DNA from: Sinorhizobium terangae
Lineage (GTDB): Bacteria; Pseudomonadota; Alphaproteobacteria; Rhizobiales; Rhizobiaceae
NCBI RefSeq assembly: GCF_029714365.1
Contig: NZ_CP121660.1
Coordinates: forward strand, 2,029,509-2,093,508
Length of the DNA: 64,000 bases
Direction of reading: 5' to 3'
The notes under the pieces are model-generated. The model ran no database searches. It was not told the DNA's origin and was given only the letters and a program-made list of their open reading frames with translations. Both the position numbers and the translations under genes were made by a program. Of this stretch, positions 1 through 7,610 are shown piece after piece. Every line of letters begins with the position of its first letter. Positions within the stretch are counted from its first letter, which is position 1.

Positions 1-1749
1 GCAGCGGGCCTTCAGCTGCAGTGAAAGATACTGCGAATAATGCCGCGACTGGTGCAGGTTCCCGCCGTGGAACCAGAGCGCCTCCTGCTGCGTCGGCTTC
101 CACATGTTACGCTGCTCGCCCTCCCAGGGACCCGGATCCTTCGGCGTATCGGAGCCGAGGCCCCAGACCTTGCCGACCTTGTCGGCGACCTCCTTGGAGA
201 TGAGGTCGGCCGCCCAACCGTTCATCGAACCATAACCGGTGGCGTAGACAACGAGATCGGCCGGAATTTCGGTGCCGTCCTTCAGGACGACGGCATCTTC
301 CGTCAGGTGGCTGACGTCAGAGCCCGATTTCAGCTTGATGCTGCCGTCGATGACGAGATCGCAGGCGCCGACGTCGATGTAGTAGCCGGACCCACGGCGC
401 AGATATTTCATGAACAGGCCGGAACCGTCGGCGCCCCAGTCGAGCATGAAGCCGGCCTTTTCCAGATCGGCATAGAACTTGGCGTCGCGCTCGCGCATCT
501 TCTCGTAAAGCGGAATCTGGAACTCGTGCATGATCCGATAGGGCAGCGATGCGAAGATCAGGTCCGCCTTGCGCGTCGTCATGCCGGCGGCAACCGCCCG
601 CTCGGAATAGAGGTCCCCGAGCCCGATATCCATCAGCGTGTCCGAACGCACGATGTGCGTCGACGAACGCTGCACCATCGTGACATCGGCGCCGCCTTCC
701 CAAAGCGCCGCGCAGATATCATGCGCGGAATTGTTGGAGCCGATAACGACCACCTTCTTGTCGCGATAGGCATCCGGACCCGGATGCTCAGACGAATGCT
801 GCTGTTCGCCTTTGAAGACGTCCTGGCCCTTGAGTTTCGGAATGTTCGGCTTGCCCGAAATGCCGGTCGCGAGCACGAGCTGCTTCGGCCGAAGCAGGAC
901 TTCCTCGCCGTTGCGCTCGACGACCACCGACCACTCCTTCGCCTCCTCGTCGTACTTGGCGGACTTGCAGGTGGTCGAGCCCCAGTAGTTGAGCTCCATC
1001 ACCCTGGTATACATCTCCAGCCAGTCGCCGATCTTGTCCTTCGGCGCGAAGACCGGCCAGTTCTCCGGGAAAGGGATGTAAGGCAGATGGTCGTACCAGA
1101 CCGGATCGTGCAGGCAGAGCGACTTGTAGCGCCTGCGCCAGCTGTCGCCCGGGCGTTCGTTCTTCTCGATGATGATCGCGGGCACGTTCAGTTGCCGCAG
1201 CCGCGCGCCGAGTGCGATGCCGCCCTGGCCGCCGCCGATGATGACGACATAGGGTTGCGCCGCATAGCCGAGCTCGGCCGCCTCCCGCTCGCGCTTTTCC
1301 TTCCACGTCCGGCGATTGGGGTCGTGACCATGCTCGGCGCCGAGTGGTCGCCTGAGGCCTTTCGGCTCCTCGTACCCTTTAAGCTCTGTCATCGTCGTGA
1401 GAAGCGTCCAGATCAGGCCGTTTTTCAACCGGATATGGCCGTAGCCCCGCGCCACGTCCGTCTCGAATTCGAACCATCCGTCGGTTACGCCGTCTGCGCC
1501 GCTCGCCTGTTCGTTCGCGTCCTGACGAAACTGCGCCGGCTTCACCACTGCGAGCTGGCTCGTCAGCATGTCGCGGATCTGGTCCCGCCCCTCCATCGTC
1601 CTGATGTTCCAGGTAAACGTGACGAGGTCGCGCCAGTAGCAATCCGCCTGGAACAGGTTGACGGCGGCCTCGATATCGCCCTGTTCGATCGCCCTGCCGA
1701 GCTTGGCGAGCGCGCTGTCGATGCGGGTGCTGGGACTTTCTTCAAGCAT
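1..1749 (-). CDS. Flavin-containing monooxygenase with N-terminal SnoaL-like domain (3' end cut by window)
   Basis: The reading frame is open from the ATG at 1749 to the left edge, 583 codons without a stop, so only the last residues are missing. About 125 N-terminal residues resemble a SnoaL/NTF2-like fold. A class B flavoprotein monooxygenase follows: an FAD dinucleotide motif GGGQGG at residues 172-177 and a second NAD(P)H-binding motif (VVVIGSNNSAHD) near residue 370. The family uses NADPH and O2 to oxygenate soft nucleophiles or ketones; the substrate cannot be told. The start is supported by GAGGAGGAGA just upstream. The regulator gene at 2000-3886 lies upstream on the same strand, with a sigma-54 promoter in the gap, so expression is probably inducible through that activator. 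Confidence 0.88.
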   Translation of the reverse strand, partial: MLEESPSTRIDSALAKLGRAIEQGDIEAAVNLFQADCYWRDLVTFTWNIRTMEGRDQIRDMLTSQLAVVKPAQFRQDANEQASGADGVTDGWFEFETDVARGYGHIRLKNGLIWTLLTTMTELKGYEEPKGLRRPLGAEHGHDPNRRTWKEKREREAAELGYAAQPYVVIIGGGQGGIALGARLRQLNVPAIIIEKNERPGDSWRRRYKSLCLHDPVWYDHLPYIPFPENWPVFAPKDKIGDWLEMYTRVMELNYWGSTTCKSAKYDEEAKEWSVVVERNGEEVLLRPKQLVLATGISGKPNIPKLKGQDVFKGEQQHSSEHPGPDAYRDKKVVVIGSNNSAHDICAALWEGGADVTMVQRSSTHIVRSDTLMDIGLGDLYSERAVAAGMTTRKADLIFASLPYRIMHEFQIPLYEKMRERDAKFYADLEKAGFMLDWGADGSGLFMKYLRRGSGYYIDVGACDLVIDGSIKLKSGSDVSHLTEDAVVLKDGTEIPADLVVYATGYGSMNGWAADLISKEVADKVGKVWGLGSDTPKDPGPWEGEQRNMWKPTQQEALWFHGGNLHQSRHYSQYLSLQLKARC

Positions 1750-1849
1750 GAGATCTCCTCCTCTTCGTTTGGCCTGGCTCGCGGGCGACTCCTCATCCGC
1801 CGGCGAGGGTGCTTCTGCGCAGCGCTGCCGCTGCAGTCGAACAGCGATG

Positions 1850-1865
1850 TGCAATGGCCGTGCCA
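1850..1865 (-). promoter_or_regulatory. Sigma-54 (RpoN) promoter of the monooxygenase gene
   Basis: Read on the minus strand the site is TGGCACGGCCATTGCA. This is a -24 TGGCAC and a -12 TTGCA with the required 5-bp spacer, a full match to the RpoN consensus. It lies about 100 bp upstream of the monooxygenase start codon and directly downstream of an RpoN-dependent activator gene. Sequence and context agree; transcription itself is inferred. Confidence 0.85.
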
Positions 1866-1917
1866 AGCGTCGCAGCCAGGAAAACCGCAATGTTTTCAGG
1901 AACAGGAGGAATTAGGA

Positions 1918-1972
1918 CTGTTGCACGCCTCGATGCAGTCGCCACAAGTGAGGCGCCCGACCTGTTGCAGGT
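1918..1972. promoter_or_regulatory. Candidate enhancer sites for the AcoR-type activator
   Basis: The octamer CTGTTGCA occurs at 1918-1925 and 1962-1969, 44 bp apart (about four helical turns) and 50-110 bp upstream of the -24 element. The second copy sits in the inverted repeat ACCTG-TTG-CAGGT (1960-1972). Position and phasing suit upstream activating sequences; binding by the neighbouring regulator is an inference. Confidence 0.4.
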
Positions 1973-1999
1973 GCCCTCCAGGATCGGGTGACGCCACTC

Positions 2000-3886
2000 T
2001 TACCGATGCGGCTTCAGGTGATAGCGCCTGATCTGCCGATGCACCGTCGAGCGATCGAGGCCTAGACGGCGGGCCGCCTCGGAAATGTTCCAGTTGCAGG
2101 CGTCGAGCATCAGGCTCAACGCCGTCCCCGCATTGCCAGCCTCGTCCGGCTCGATCTTCGCTACGAGATAGTCCGGAAGATCGCAAACTTCGATGACAGA
2201 GCCTTCGGCTAGCGCCGCCGCAACCGCGACGGCGTTGTCGAGTTCGCGAATGTTTCCCGGCCAATCATGCGCCTTGAGGGCGACCAACGCGGCCGGAGAG
2301 AACGCCAGATCACCTTGAGCACCGGAATGCCGCTTCAGGATCTGCTCCAGCACCCAGTCGAAATCCCGTCTGTCTCTCAGCGGCGGGACCGAGAGCGTTG
2401 CAGCGTTCAGCCGGTAATAGAGATCCTCTCGAAAGGCGCCTTGCGAGACCAGCGCCTGCAACGGCCGATGCGAGGCCGAAACGATCCTGATCTGGACCGG
2501 TCGCGGCACCGTGCCTCCGACCGGAAGCACTTCGCGCTCGGCCAGCACCCGGAGCAGGCGGCTTTGCAGTCCAAGAGGCATGTCGCCGATCTCGTCAAGA
2601 AAAAGCGTGCCGCCGTCCGCCTGCTCGATCAGGCCCTTGCGGCCTTTGGCGGACGCGCCGGTGAAGGCGCCCGGCAGATAGCCGAAGAGCTCGCTCTCGA
2701 TCAGTTGCTCGGGGATTGCCGCGCAATTGATGGCGACGAATCGGCCGTTGAGGCCGCTGCCCTCGTGGATGGCGCGCGCCAGGTATTCCTTGCCCGTCCC
2801 GGTCTCGCCCTGGATGAGGATCGGCAGCCCCGTGCGGGCGAGTTTCGCGGCCTTTGCCTGCAATGCGACGATTTCGGGCGCATCGCCGCCGAGCCGGCGC
2901 AGCGGCGGCGGGATCTGGGCGCGCGAGACGCCCGGCGCGCGGATGCCGGAATGCGGCTCGATGGCATGGGCAAAGAGCGCATTGCCGTCGCGGGCGAAAA
3001 CGAGCCGCTCCTGCGTCGGCCGGCGGCGCGTGAGCTCGGGAAGGTCGTCGATCTCCAGGTCGAGGAAGCGCGATACCGGCTCGCCGATGAGCTGGCGCGG
3101 ATCACGCCAGTCAAGCCCGGTCGATCGGGCGAGGATCTTCGCCCCGCCATGGGTCATGCCGGCAATCCGCCCAAGACCATCGATCGAGATCGCCGCCTCC
3201 GGATCGACGTCGAGGAATTCCGGCGAGCGCGAGAAACGCAGCACCCATTGGTGCCGAGCCTGAGCCATGAGATTGGCGAGCTCGATCCGCCTTGCGCTGG
3301 CGGTGACGAGATGAAGCGCCAGGTTCTGGCTTGCCTTCAGGATCGGTGAGCTCAACAGCGAGATGTCGAGGACGGCCGAAAGTTCGCCGTGGATGTCGTA
3401 GATCGGCGCCGCCGTGCAGGAGAGCGGCGTGTGCGTGTTGTCGAAGTGGTCGGTCTGATGGATCGTCAACGCCTCGCCCGTCTCGATGCAGGCGCCGACG
3501 GCGCAAGTTCCGGCGCGCCATTCGGACCATTCGGAACCGAGATAGAGGCCCGCCTTGCGAAGGCTGTTGTTGAAGAGCGGGTCGCCAAGGAACTCGACGG
3601 TCACGCCCTGCCGGTCGGAGAGCAGGAGCACATAGTTCTGCCCCGCCACCTGCCGGAACAGATGCTCGAGACCGGAGCGGGCGATGGTGATCAGGTCTTC
3701 CGATTGCTGGCGATGCTCCTTGAGCCGCGTCTCCGGTACGATATAGGCCTCGCAAGCCTGCGCCGGGTCGAGGCGGTGATGTTCCAGGCAGCGCCGCCAG
3801 GATTTGACGACCATATCGTCGCGACTGCTCGGAAGGCCACGGCCGACGCGCTCGATTTCGCGGATATGGTCGGAATGTGAAAACAT
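2000..3886 (-). CDS. AcoR-type sigma-54-dependent transcriptional activator
   Basis: 628 residues. The order is an N-terminal sensory region with a GAF-like domain (about 80-180), an AAA+ domain and a C-terminal Fis-type helix-turn-helix (about 595-622). The AAA+ part has Walker A GETGTGKE near 360-367, the sigma-54 contact loop GAFTGA at 406-411 and the Walker B segment LFLDEIGD ending near 435. There is no receiver domain, so a small ligand probably binds the GAF region, as in AcoR. The longer frame begins 60 codons upstream, but ATG 3886 is chosen because GGGAGG precedes it and homology begins there. The next gene downstream, a monooxygenase with a perfect RpoN promoter, is the obvious target. 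Confidence 0.93.
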   Translation of the reverse strand: MFSHSDHIREIERVGRGLPSSRDDMVVKSWRRCLEHHRLDPAQACEAYIVPETRLKEHRQQSEDLITIARSGLEHLFRQVAGQNYVLLLSDRQGVTVEFLGDPLFNNSLRKAGLYLGSEWSEWRAGTCAVGACIETGEALTIHQTDHFDNTHTPLSCTAAPIYDIHGELSAVLDISLLSSPILKASQNLALHLVTASARRIELANLMAQARHQWVLRFSRSPEFLDVDPEAAISIDGLGRIAGMTHGGAKILARSTGLDWRDPRQLIGEPVSRFLDLEIDDLPELTRRRPTQERLVFARDGNALFAHAIEPHSGIRAPGVSRAQIPPPLRRLGGDAPEIVALQAKAAKLARTGLPILIQGETGTGKEYLARAIHEGSGLNGRFVAINCAAIPEQLIESELFGYLPGAFTGASAKGRKGLIEQADGGTLFLDEIGDMPLGLQSRLLRVLAEREVLPVGGTVPRPVQIRIVSASHRPLQALVSQGAFREDLYYRLNAATLSVPPLRDRRDFDWVLEQILKRHSGAQGDLAFSPAALVALKAHDWPGNIRELDNAVAVAAALAEGSVIEVCDLPDYLVAKIEPDEAGNAGTALSLMLDACNWNISEAARRLGLDRSTVHRQIRRYHLKPHR

Positions 3887-4192
3887 GACCGCCTCCCAAC
3901 GGAACGCCTTCCTGGGGCGGGAGTGTGCGCATGAGAAGCCGAAATGTAAAGGAAGGGGACCGGCTACGGTACGTCCGAAATCGAGACCCCTCCCCACAAG
4001 GGGCCACAAGGGGGGAGGAGTTTGGCACGCGCGGCCAACGCAGGTGCCAATTTCCAGCACCCTCAAACCATGGAACCGTCAGGGCCGAGACGGAGCGGGC
4101 GCTGCATCGTAAGCCCCTCCCCCCTTGTTGGGTTGGGGAGGGCCCTCTTTTAAGCAAGGGTCGCCGGCACCGGATGCCATCGGCCGCGCGCA
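3887..4192. other. Intergenic region with short G/C-rich inverted repeats, no gene
   Basis: No coding frame is convincing. Two similar inverted sequences are present, cccctccccacaagggg near 3988-4005 with an adjoining ggggggag tract, and a ctccccccttg/ttggggagg pair near 4116-4141. They resemble non-coding repeats scattered in rhizobial genomes. Some may form hairpins at the 3' end of the dodecin transcript. Confidence 0.4.
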
Positions 4193-4402
4193 TCAATCAT
4201 CGAGGCGGAAGCCCACCTTCATAACGACCTGATAATGCGCCACCTCCCCGTTGACGATCTGCCCCCGAATCTGGTCGACCTCGAACCAGTCGAGATTGCG
4301 CATGGTTTTCGAGGCGCGTGAAATCGCCGTTTCGATGGCGTCGGTAACCGAGGCCTCTGAACTTCCGATCAACTCTATCTTCTTGTAGACGTGCCCGCTC
4401 AC
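4193..4402 (-). CDS. Dodecin (flavin-binding storage protein)
   Basis: A 69-residue protein beginning MSGHVYKKIELIG with the central segment NLDWFEVDQIRG typical of dodecins; the Trp of that segment stacks on the isoalloxazine ring in characterised members. Dodecins assemble into hollow dodecamers that bind flavins such as FMN, riboflavin or lumichrome. The start is taken as GTG at 4402, since GAGGAGG lies 4 bases upstream and the length then matches the family; the 129-codon frame adds an unrelated N-terminus. A flavin buffer next to a flavoprotein monooxygenase is suggestive, but no operon is evident because the activator gene and 300 bp of non-coding DNA lie between. Confidence 0.92.
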   Translation of the reverse strand: MSGHVYKKIELIGSSEASVTDAIETAISRASKTMRNLDWFEVDQIRGQIVNGEVAHYQVVMKVGFRLDD

Positions 4403-4429
4403 AGCAACCTCCTCGGGTTCTGATTGATC

Positions 4430-4531
4430 CTGCAGCGCCGTGCGCCTTTTCAGGCGCAGAACGGTCGCTGCAGCACTCTGAATTGCTGCATGTTTAAATC
4501 GGCTCCGATTTAAACACGCAGTATTCCGAAG
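4430..4531 (+). repeat. RIME-like palindromic intergenic element, full copy A
   Basis: A roughly 100-bp element of two imperfect palindromes. The first half contains the hairpin GCGCCTTTTCAGGCGC, the junction reads GCAGCACTCTGAATTGCTGC, and the second half has ATGTTTAAATC-GGCTCC-GATTTAAAC. A similar full copy lies at 36870-36970 in the same orientation and another, inverted, at 58611-58714. Size and two-palindrome layout fit the rhizobial RIME family. Confidence 0.75.
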
Positions 4532-5218
4532 ACCGCCCTCGAGCAGCGAAGAGTGCGACGGCGCGCTCACATCGCCAATCATCGAGGGCGATAGCGGCCA
4601 GCATGCGCCCGTTAGATCGCGATTGCCAGCCGGCGCGTTCGGAATTTGCGGAGCCTACCCGCCACAGACGGAGGAGCGCCAGGCGAGATCGGCGTTCAGT
4701 CAAACCGATGATTTGGCGCGGAAGGATCTTCCGCGCTCTCCTTGCCGAGCCATGTCACCGCCTCCCGGGCGATCGCTCGGCCGGCTGGGCGATGTGGTCA
4801 ATCGGCTTCAAGGAGTTCGGCATTGCCATCATCAGCGGGCGGCTGATACCTGTCCTTCCCCGTCGCGGGCGAGCGTCTGACCAAGGGCGCCGCCGTTCTC
4901 GCCGCGGCTCCGGGCGCGATCGACGACCTGAGGAAGTTGGCGAGTCTCTGAACGGTGCGGCCGCTGTGCTCGCTGGCGATGGTTATCCGCCGGGACAAAC
5001 ACGTCAACCACGGTATCAGGGAACTGAGCCGCGGGTTTCGGGTGAACAATCCATAAAATCCGTGGGTTGCGGGATTCTTGAATTGAGCTCGATTTGAGCG
5101 TAAAATTAACCTAGCAATTCAAAGCGTTACAGCGACCGTGCGACCGATGCAGCGGAGCTGAAACGTCAGGCGCACGCGAGGGTGACGCTTTGGCCAAACT
5201 TCATACGTGGAGGTTGTC
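4532..5218. other. Intergenic region, possibly decayed coding sequence
   Basis: No frame over 690 bp has a ribosome-binding site and recognisable protein. A stretch at about 4848-4952 reads on the plus strand as YLSFPVAGERLTKGAAVL followed by an alanine-rich tail and a stop, with protein-like composition but no start; it may be a remnant of a lost gene. The last 100 bp are AT-richer and probably hold the promoter of the SPW gene. Confidence 0.35.
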
Positions 5219-5578
5219 ATGCCAAACACTCTCATTGCGGGAAAAAGGGCTCAGGACTGGGCCAACCTGGTCCTTGGGGTGTGCTTGTTCCTCTCTCCCT
5301 GGGTCATCGGTTTTGCGGTTGACGCCGTGCCGACCTGGAATGCCTGGATCGCCGGCATCGTACTCGGCGCGCTGGCGATTGCTGCGCTTTCAGCCTTCGC
5401 AGAATGGGAGGAATGGGTGAACATGGTGATCGGCCTTTGGCTGATCGTTTCTCCCTGGCTGCTCGGCTTTATGGCAAACATGAACGCGATGTGGACACAC
5501 GTCATTCTTGGCGTGCTCGTCGCGGCACTGTCGGCCTGGGCTGTCTGGGACTATCGCCACCCACAGTCGCATGCCTGA
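5219..5578 (+). CDS. SPW-repeat integral membrane protein
   Basis: 119 residues with two copies of the SPW repeat: LFLSPWVIGF (SPW at 26-28) and LIVSPWLLGF (SPW at 78-80). Each is followed by a hydrophobic helix, giving about four transmembrane segments in two similar halves. The family is found in the inner membrane and has no established function. ATG 5219 is chosen over GTG 5207 because GGAGG overlaps the latter and sits 4 bases before the ATG. It stands alone, flanked by non-coding DNA on both sides. Confidence 0.88.
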   Translation: MPNTLIAGKRAQDWANLVLGVCLFLSPWVIGFAVDAVPTWNAWIAGIVLGALAIAALSAFAEWEEWVNMVIGLWLIVSPWLLGFMANMNAMWTHVILGVLVAALSAWAVWDYRHPQSHA

Positions 5579-5580
5579 AG

Positions 5581-5676
5581 CGCGTCGCGTTCAATCGGAC
5601 TGATGCGACGCGTTAGGCCATGGCTTTCTTGCATGTCGCTGTCCCGACACGGCTGCATACTTTTGGGCGACATGCA
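5581..5676. repeat. Pair of palindromes downstream of the SPW gene
   Basis: Two perfect inverted repeats lie head to tail. CGCGTCGC (5581-5588) pairs with GCGACGCG (5605-5612), and TGCATGTCGC (5630-5639) pairs with GCGACATGCA (5667-5676). The second resembles a palindromic repeat common between rhizobial genes. The first hairpin starts two bases after the SPW stop codon and may act as a 3' end structure. Confidence 0.6.
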
Positions 5677-5701
5677 TGAGACAGCATGATTTCTCAAAGG
5701 G

Positions 5702-5745
5702 CTACAGCGTCCTTTGTGCGTCTGAAAAGACGCGCGGCGCTGTAG
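5702..5745 (-). repeat. RIME-like element, half copy
   Basis: Inverted partial copy holding only the first palindrome of the element: CTACAGCG on the left pairs with CGCTGTAG on the right around GCGTCTGAAAAGACGC. The second, ATTTAAG-rich half is absent. It abuts the two palindromes at 5581-5676, making a 165-bp mosaic. Confidence 0.65.
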
Positions 5746-6254
5746 TCAGAGGGTGGCGAGTCCTGTGGTAAGTCCCCTCCGAAACTCGTCCAACAACAAT
5801 TGCTCTCGACCGAGATAGCGGGGCGAGAAATGCATGGAACGCATCTCGAGACGCCTGCGGCTGCGGCGATACTTCCCGCCTGAGAGGCCGTCAGGTGCCT
5901 CTTGGAAGCTGCGATGGCCTTCTCCCCATCAAGATGTGAAGAGCTCCGCCCGACCCGATCTCTTTCCTGATAAAATCTTGCGGTCGCCGCGGAGCCACAG
6001 TTCTCAAGCCATCCCGCGCCCACCTGCATCCCCTCTGTCAACCGCTCGGCAGCCAGGCCCCGATGTGGACCTTCACCTCAGGTGGCGGCTCCTGTGGGAC
6101 TCGGCTTTACCTCAGAAGCCTCAAATTGGCGGCGGAGGCACGCAGCGACTGGAATTCCGACCAAGTGACCGGAACGTTGAAATCAGCCGTTGACCTCAAC
6201 GTACCTTTAGGAAGCATTGTCATGTTGAAGAGGTTTCGAGACATCAAGAGGAAC
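5746..6254. other. Intergenic region without a supported gene
   Basis: About 500 bp with no convincing gene. On the minus strand a 32-codon frame (about 5751-5849) begins MRSMHFSPRYLGREQLLLDE and looks protein-like, but it has no ribosome-binding site and a stop interrupts the frame further upstream, so it may be the tail of a decayed gene. The stretch from about 6060 to 6254 precedes the truncated GntR gene and shows no helix-turn-helix coding in any frame. Confidence 0.35.
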
Positions 6255-6258
6255 ATGC

Positions 6259-6759
6259 ATGCAAAAGAAACCGGCACTCCTGAACCGTGCTCAATGGGCT
6301 GAAAAGGAGGACGTTTGGAAAGGTGGATTCGAAGGTAACGTGTTTGGCACCGACATCTCCGACGCCGATCTGAAGGCGATCGCCAGGCGGCAGAAGGAAT
6401 TCGAGGCGGCCGTGAAAACCGGCAACCACCTGCAGATGTCGGAAGCGAACAAGCAATTCCACCTGGCGATCGCCCATGCCGGCAAGAATCTCTACCTTGC
6501 TTCGTTCTACGAGCGGCTGTTGAACCAGGGCCAGCGCATGCTGCACTTGCATTTCGAATATCTGGAGCGGACACATGAAGGCTATCTCCTGACCGACGAG
6601 CACAACCAGATGCTCGAGGCGATCCGGGCGAAGAACGTCGACCTCGCCGACGAGCTGGCCCACGCCCACACGCGCCAATTCCAGCAGAACTTCATCGACT
6701 TCATGCGCGAGAACTACACGACGGGCGTCTCACTCGGGCGGCGAAAGGCAGCGGAATAG
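6259..6759 (+). CDS. Truncated GntR/FadR-family regulator, FCD domain only
   Basis: 166 residues. From about residue 32 it matches the FCD ligand-binding domain, including the metal-site positions NKQFH, DEHNQM and HAHTRQF. The N-terminal winged helix that every functional GntR protein needs is missing, and the first FCD helices are also lost. The first 30 residues (MQKKPALLNRAQWAEKED...) match nothing I recognise. The frame is closed by a stop at 6226, and AGAGG lies 7 bases before ATG 6259, so translation is possible. Its stop codon is directly followed by the ATG of the ProC-like gene. It is probably a deletion remnant, less likely a repurposed stand-alone FCD protein. Confidence 0.7.
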   Translation: MQKKPALLNRAQWAEKEDVWKGGFEGNVFGTDISDADLKAIARRQKEFEAAVKTGNHLQMSEANKQFHLAIAHAGKNLYLASFYERLLNQGQRMLHLHFEYLERTHEGYLLTDEHNQMLEAIRAKNVDLADELAHAHTRQFQQNFIDFMRENYTTGVSLGRRKAAE

Positions 6760-7524
6760 ATGCGTATCGGTTTCGTTGGCACAGGTGCGATTACCGAGGC
6801 GATGGTAACGGGTATCGCCGGCTCCGATCTTGATGTCGCGGAGATCCTCGTCTCGCCGCGCAACCGCGAGACCGCCGCGCGGCTCGCGGGCCGGTTTCCG
6901 TCGGTGCGGATCGCCAAGAACAATCAGGAAGTCGTCGATAACACCGACATCCTGTTTCTCGCCGTCCGGCCGCAGATCGCGGAAGAGGTTATCGGCGGAC
7001 TGGCGTTCCGGCAGGGCCAGACCATCGTCAGCGTCATCGCGGCAACGGATCGTTCGAAGCTCGTGACCTGGATCGGGGAAGAGGTCGAACTCACCCAGGC
7101 GATCCCGCTCCCCTTCGTCGCCGATCGGCAAGGCGTTACCGCGATCTACCCGCCCAACTCCCGGATTGCCGCGATCTTCGCCGCGATCGGCCGTGCAGTG
7201 GAATGCGAGACGAAGGACGAATATGACCTGCTCGCCGTCGCCAGTTCCCTGATGGGAACCTACTTCGGCATCCTTGATCGCACGACCGATTGGCTGGCTG
7301 AGAAGGGTATGGCCCGCGAGAAGGCACGTAGCTATCTGGCGCCGCTCTTTGCCAGTCTGGCGCAGACAGCGGTCAGCGCCGATCAAACGCCATTGGACAT
7401 TTTAAGGCGTGAGTTTTCGACGCCAGGCGGCTTGAACGAGCAGGTTTTCGAAGATTTCGACCGCGGCGGAACACGGGTGCTGACCGATGCGCTCGAGCGG
7501 GTGCTGCGCCGTGTCCAAGGATAA
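6760..7524 (+). CDS. Pyrroline-5-carboxylate reductase-like protein
   Basis: 254 residues starting MRIGFVGTGAITEAM, the NADP-binding Rossmann motif of the ProC family. A ProC-type C-terminal helical domain follows, with TPGGLNEQVFEDF where true P5C reductases carry SPGGT. ProC reduces pyrroline-5-carboxylate to proline with NAD(P)H. The divergent C-terminal signature and the catabolic surroundings suggest a paralogue that acts on a related cyclic imine or keto compound rather than the housekeeping enzyme. It follows the truncated GntR frame with no gap, so the two are co-translated or were before the regulator was broken. Confidence 0.8.
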   Translation: MRIGFVGTGAITEAMVTGIAGSDLDVAEILVSPRNRETAARLAGRFPSVRIAKNNQEVVDNTDILFLAVRPQIAEEVIGGLAFRQGQTIVSVIAATDRSKLVTWIGEEVELTQAIPLPFVADRQGVTAIYPPNSRIAAIFAAIGRAVECETKDEYDLLAVASSLMGTYFGILDRTTDWLAEKGMAREKARSYLAPLFASLAQTAVSADQTPLDILRREFSTPGGLNEQVFEDFDRGGTRVLTDALERVLRRVQG

Positions 7525-7610
7525 CACGGCGCAAGCTCACGACCGCTTCCGCATGATAACGACAATCGGAACTACCATGCATGGACGCCAATCCCGCAGT
7601 ATGAAATCAT

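Noticed and set aside
40-2031. Long plus-strand frame opposite the monooxygenase
   Set aside because: Composition is that of an antisense frame (His/Arg/Asp-rich), no ribosome-binding site and no family; the minus-strand gene is clear.
3960-4145. Possible CRISPR-like repeats near the dodecin gene
   Set aside because: Only two loosely similar inverted G/C-rich motifs, no regular spacers and no cas genes.
5694-6041. 115-codon minus-strand frame
   Set aside because: Overlaps the RIME-like half element, no ribosome-binding site, no recognisable domain.
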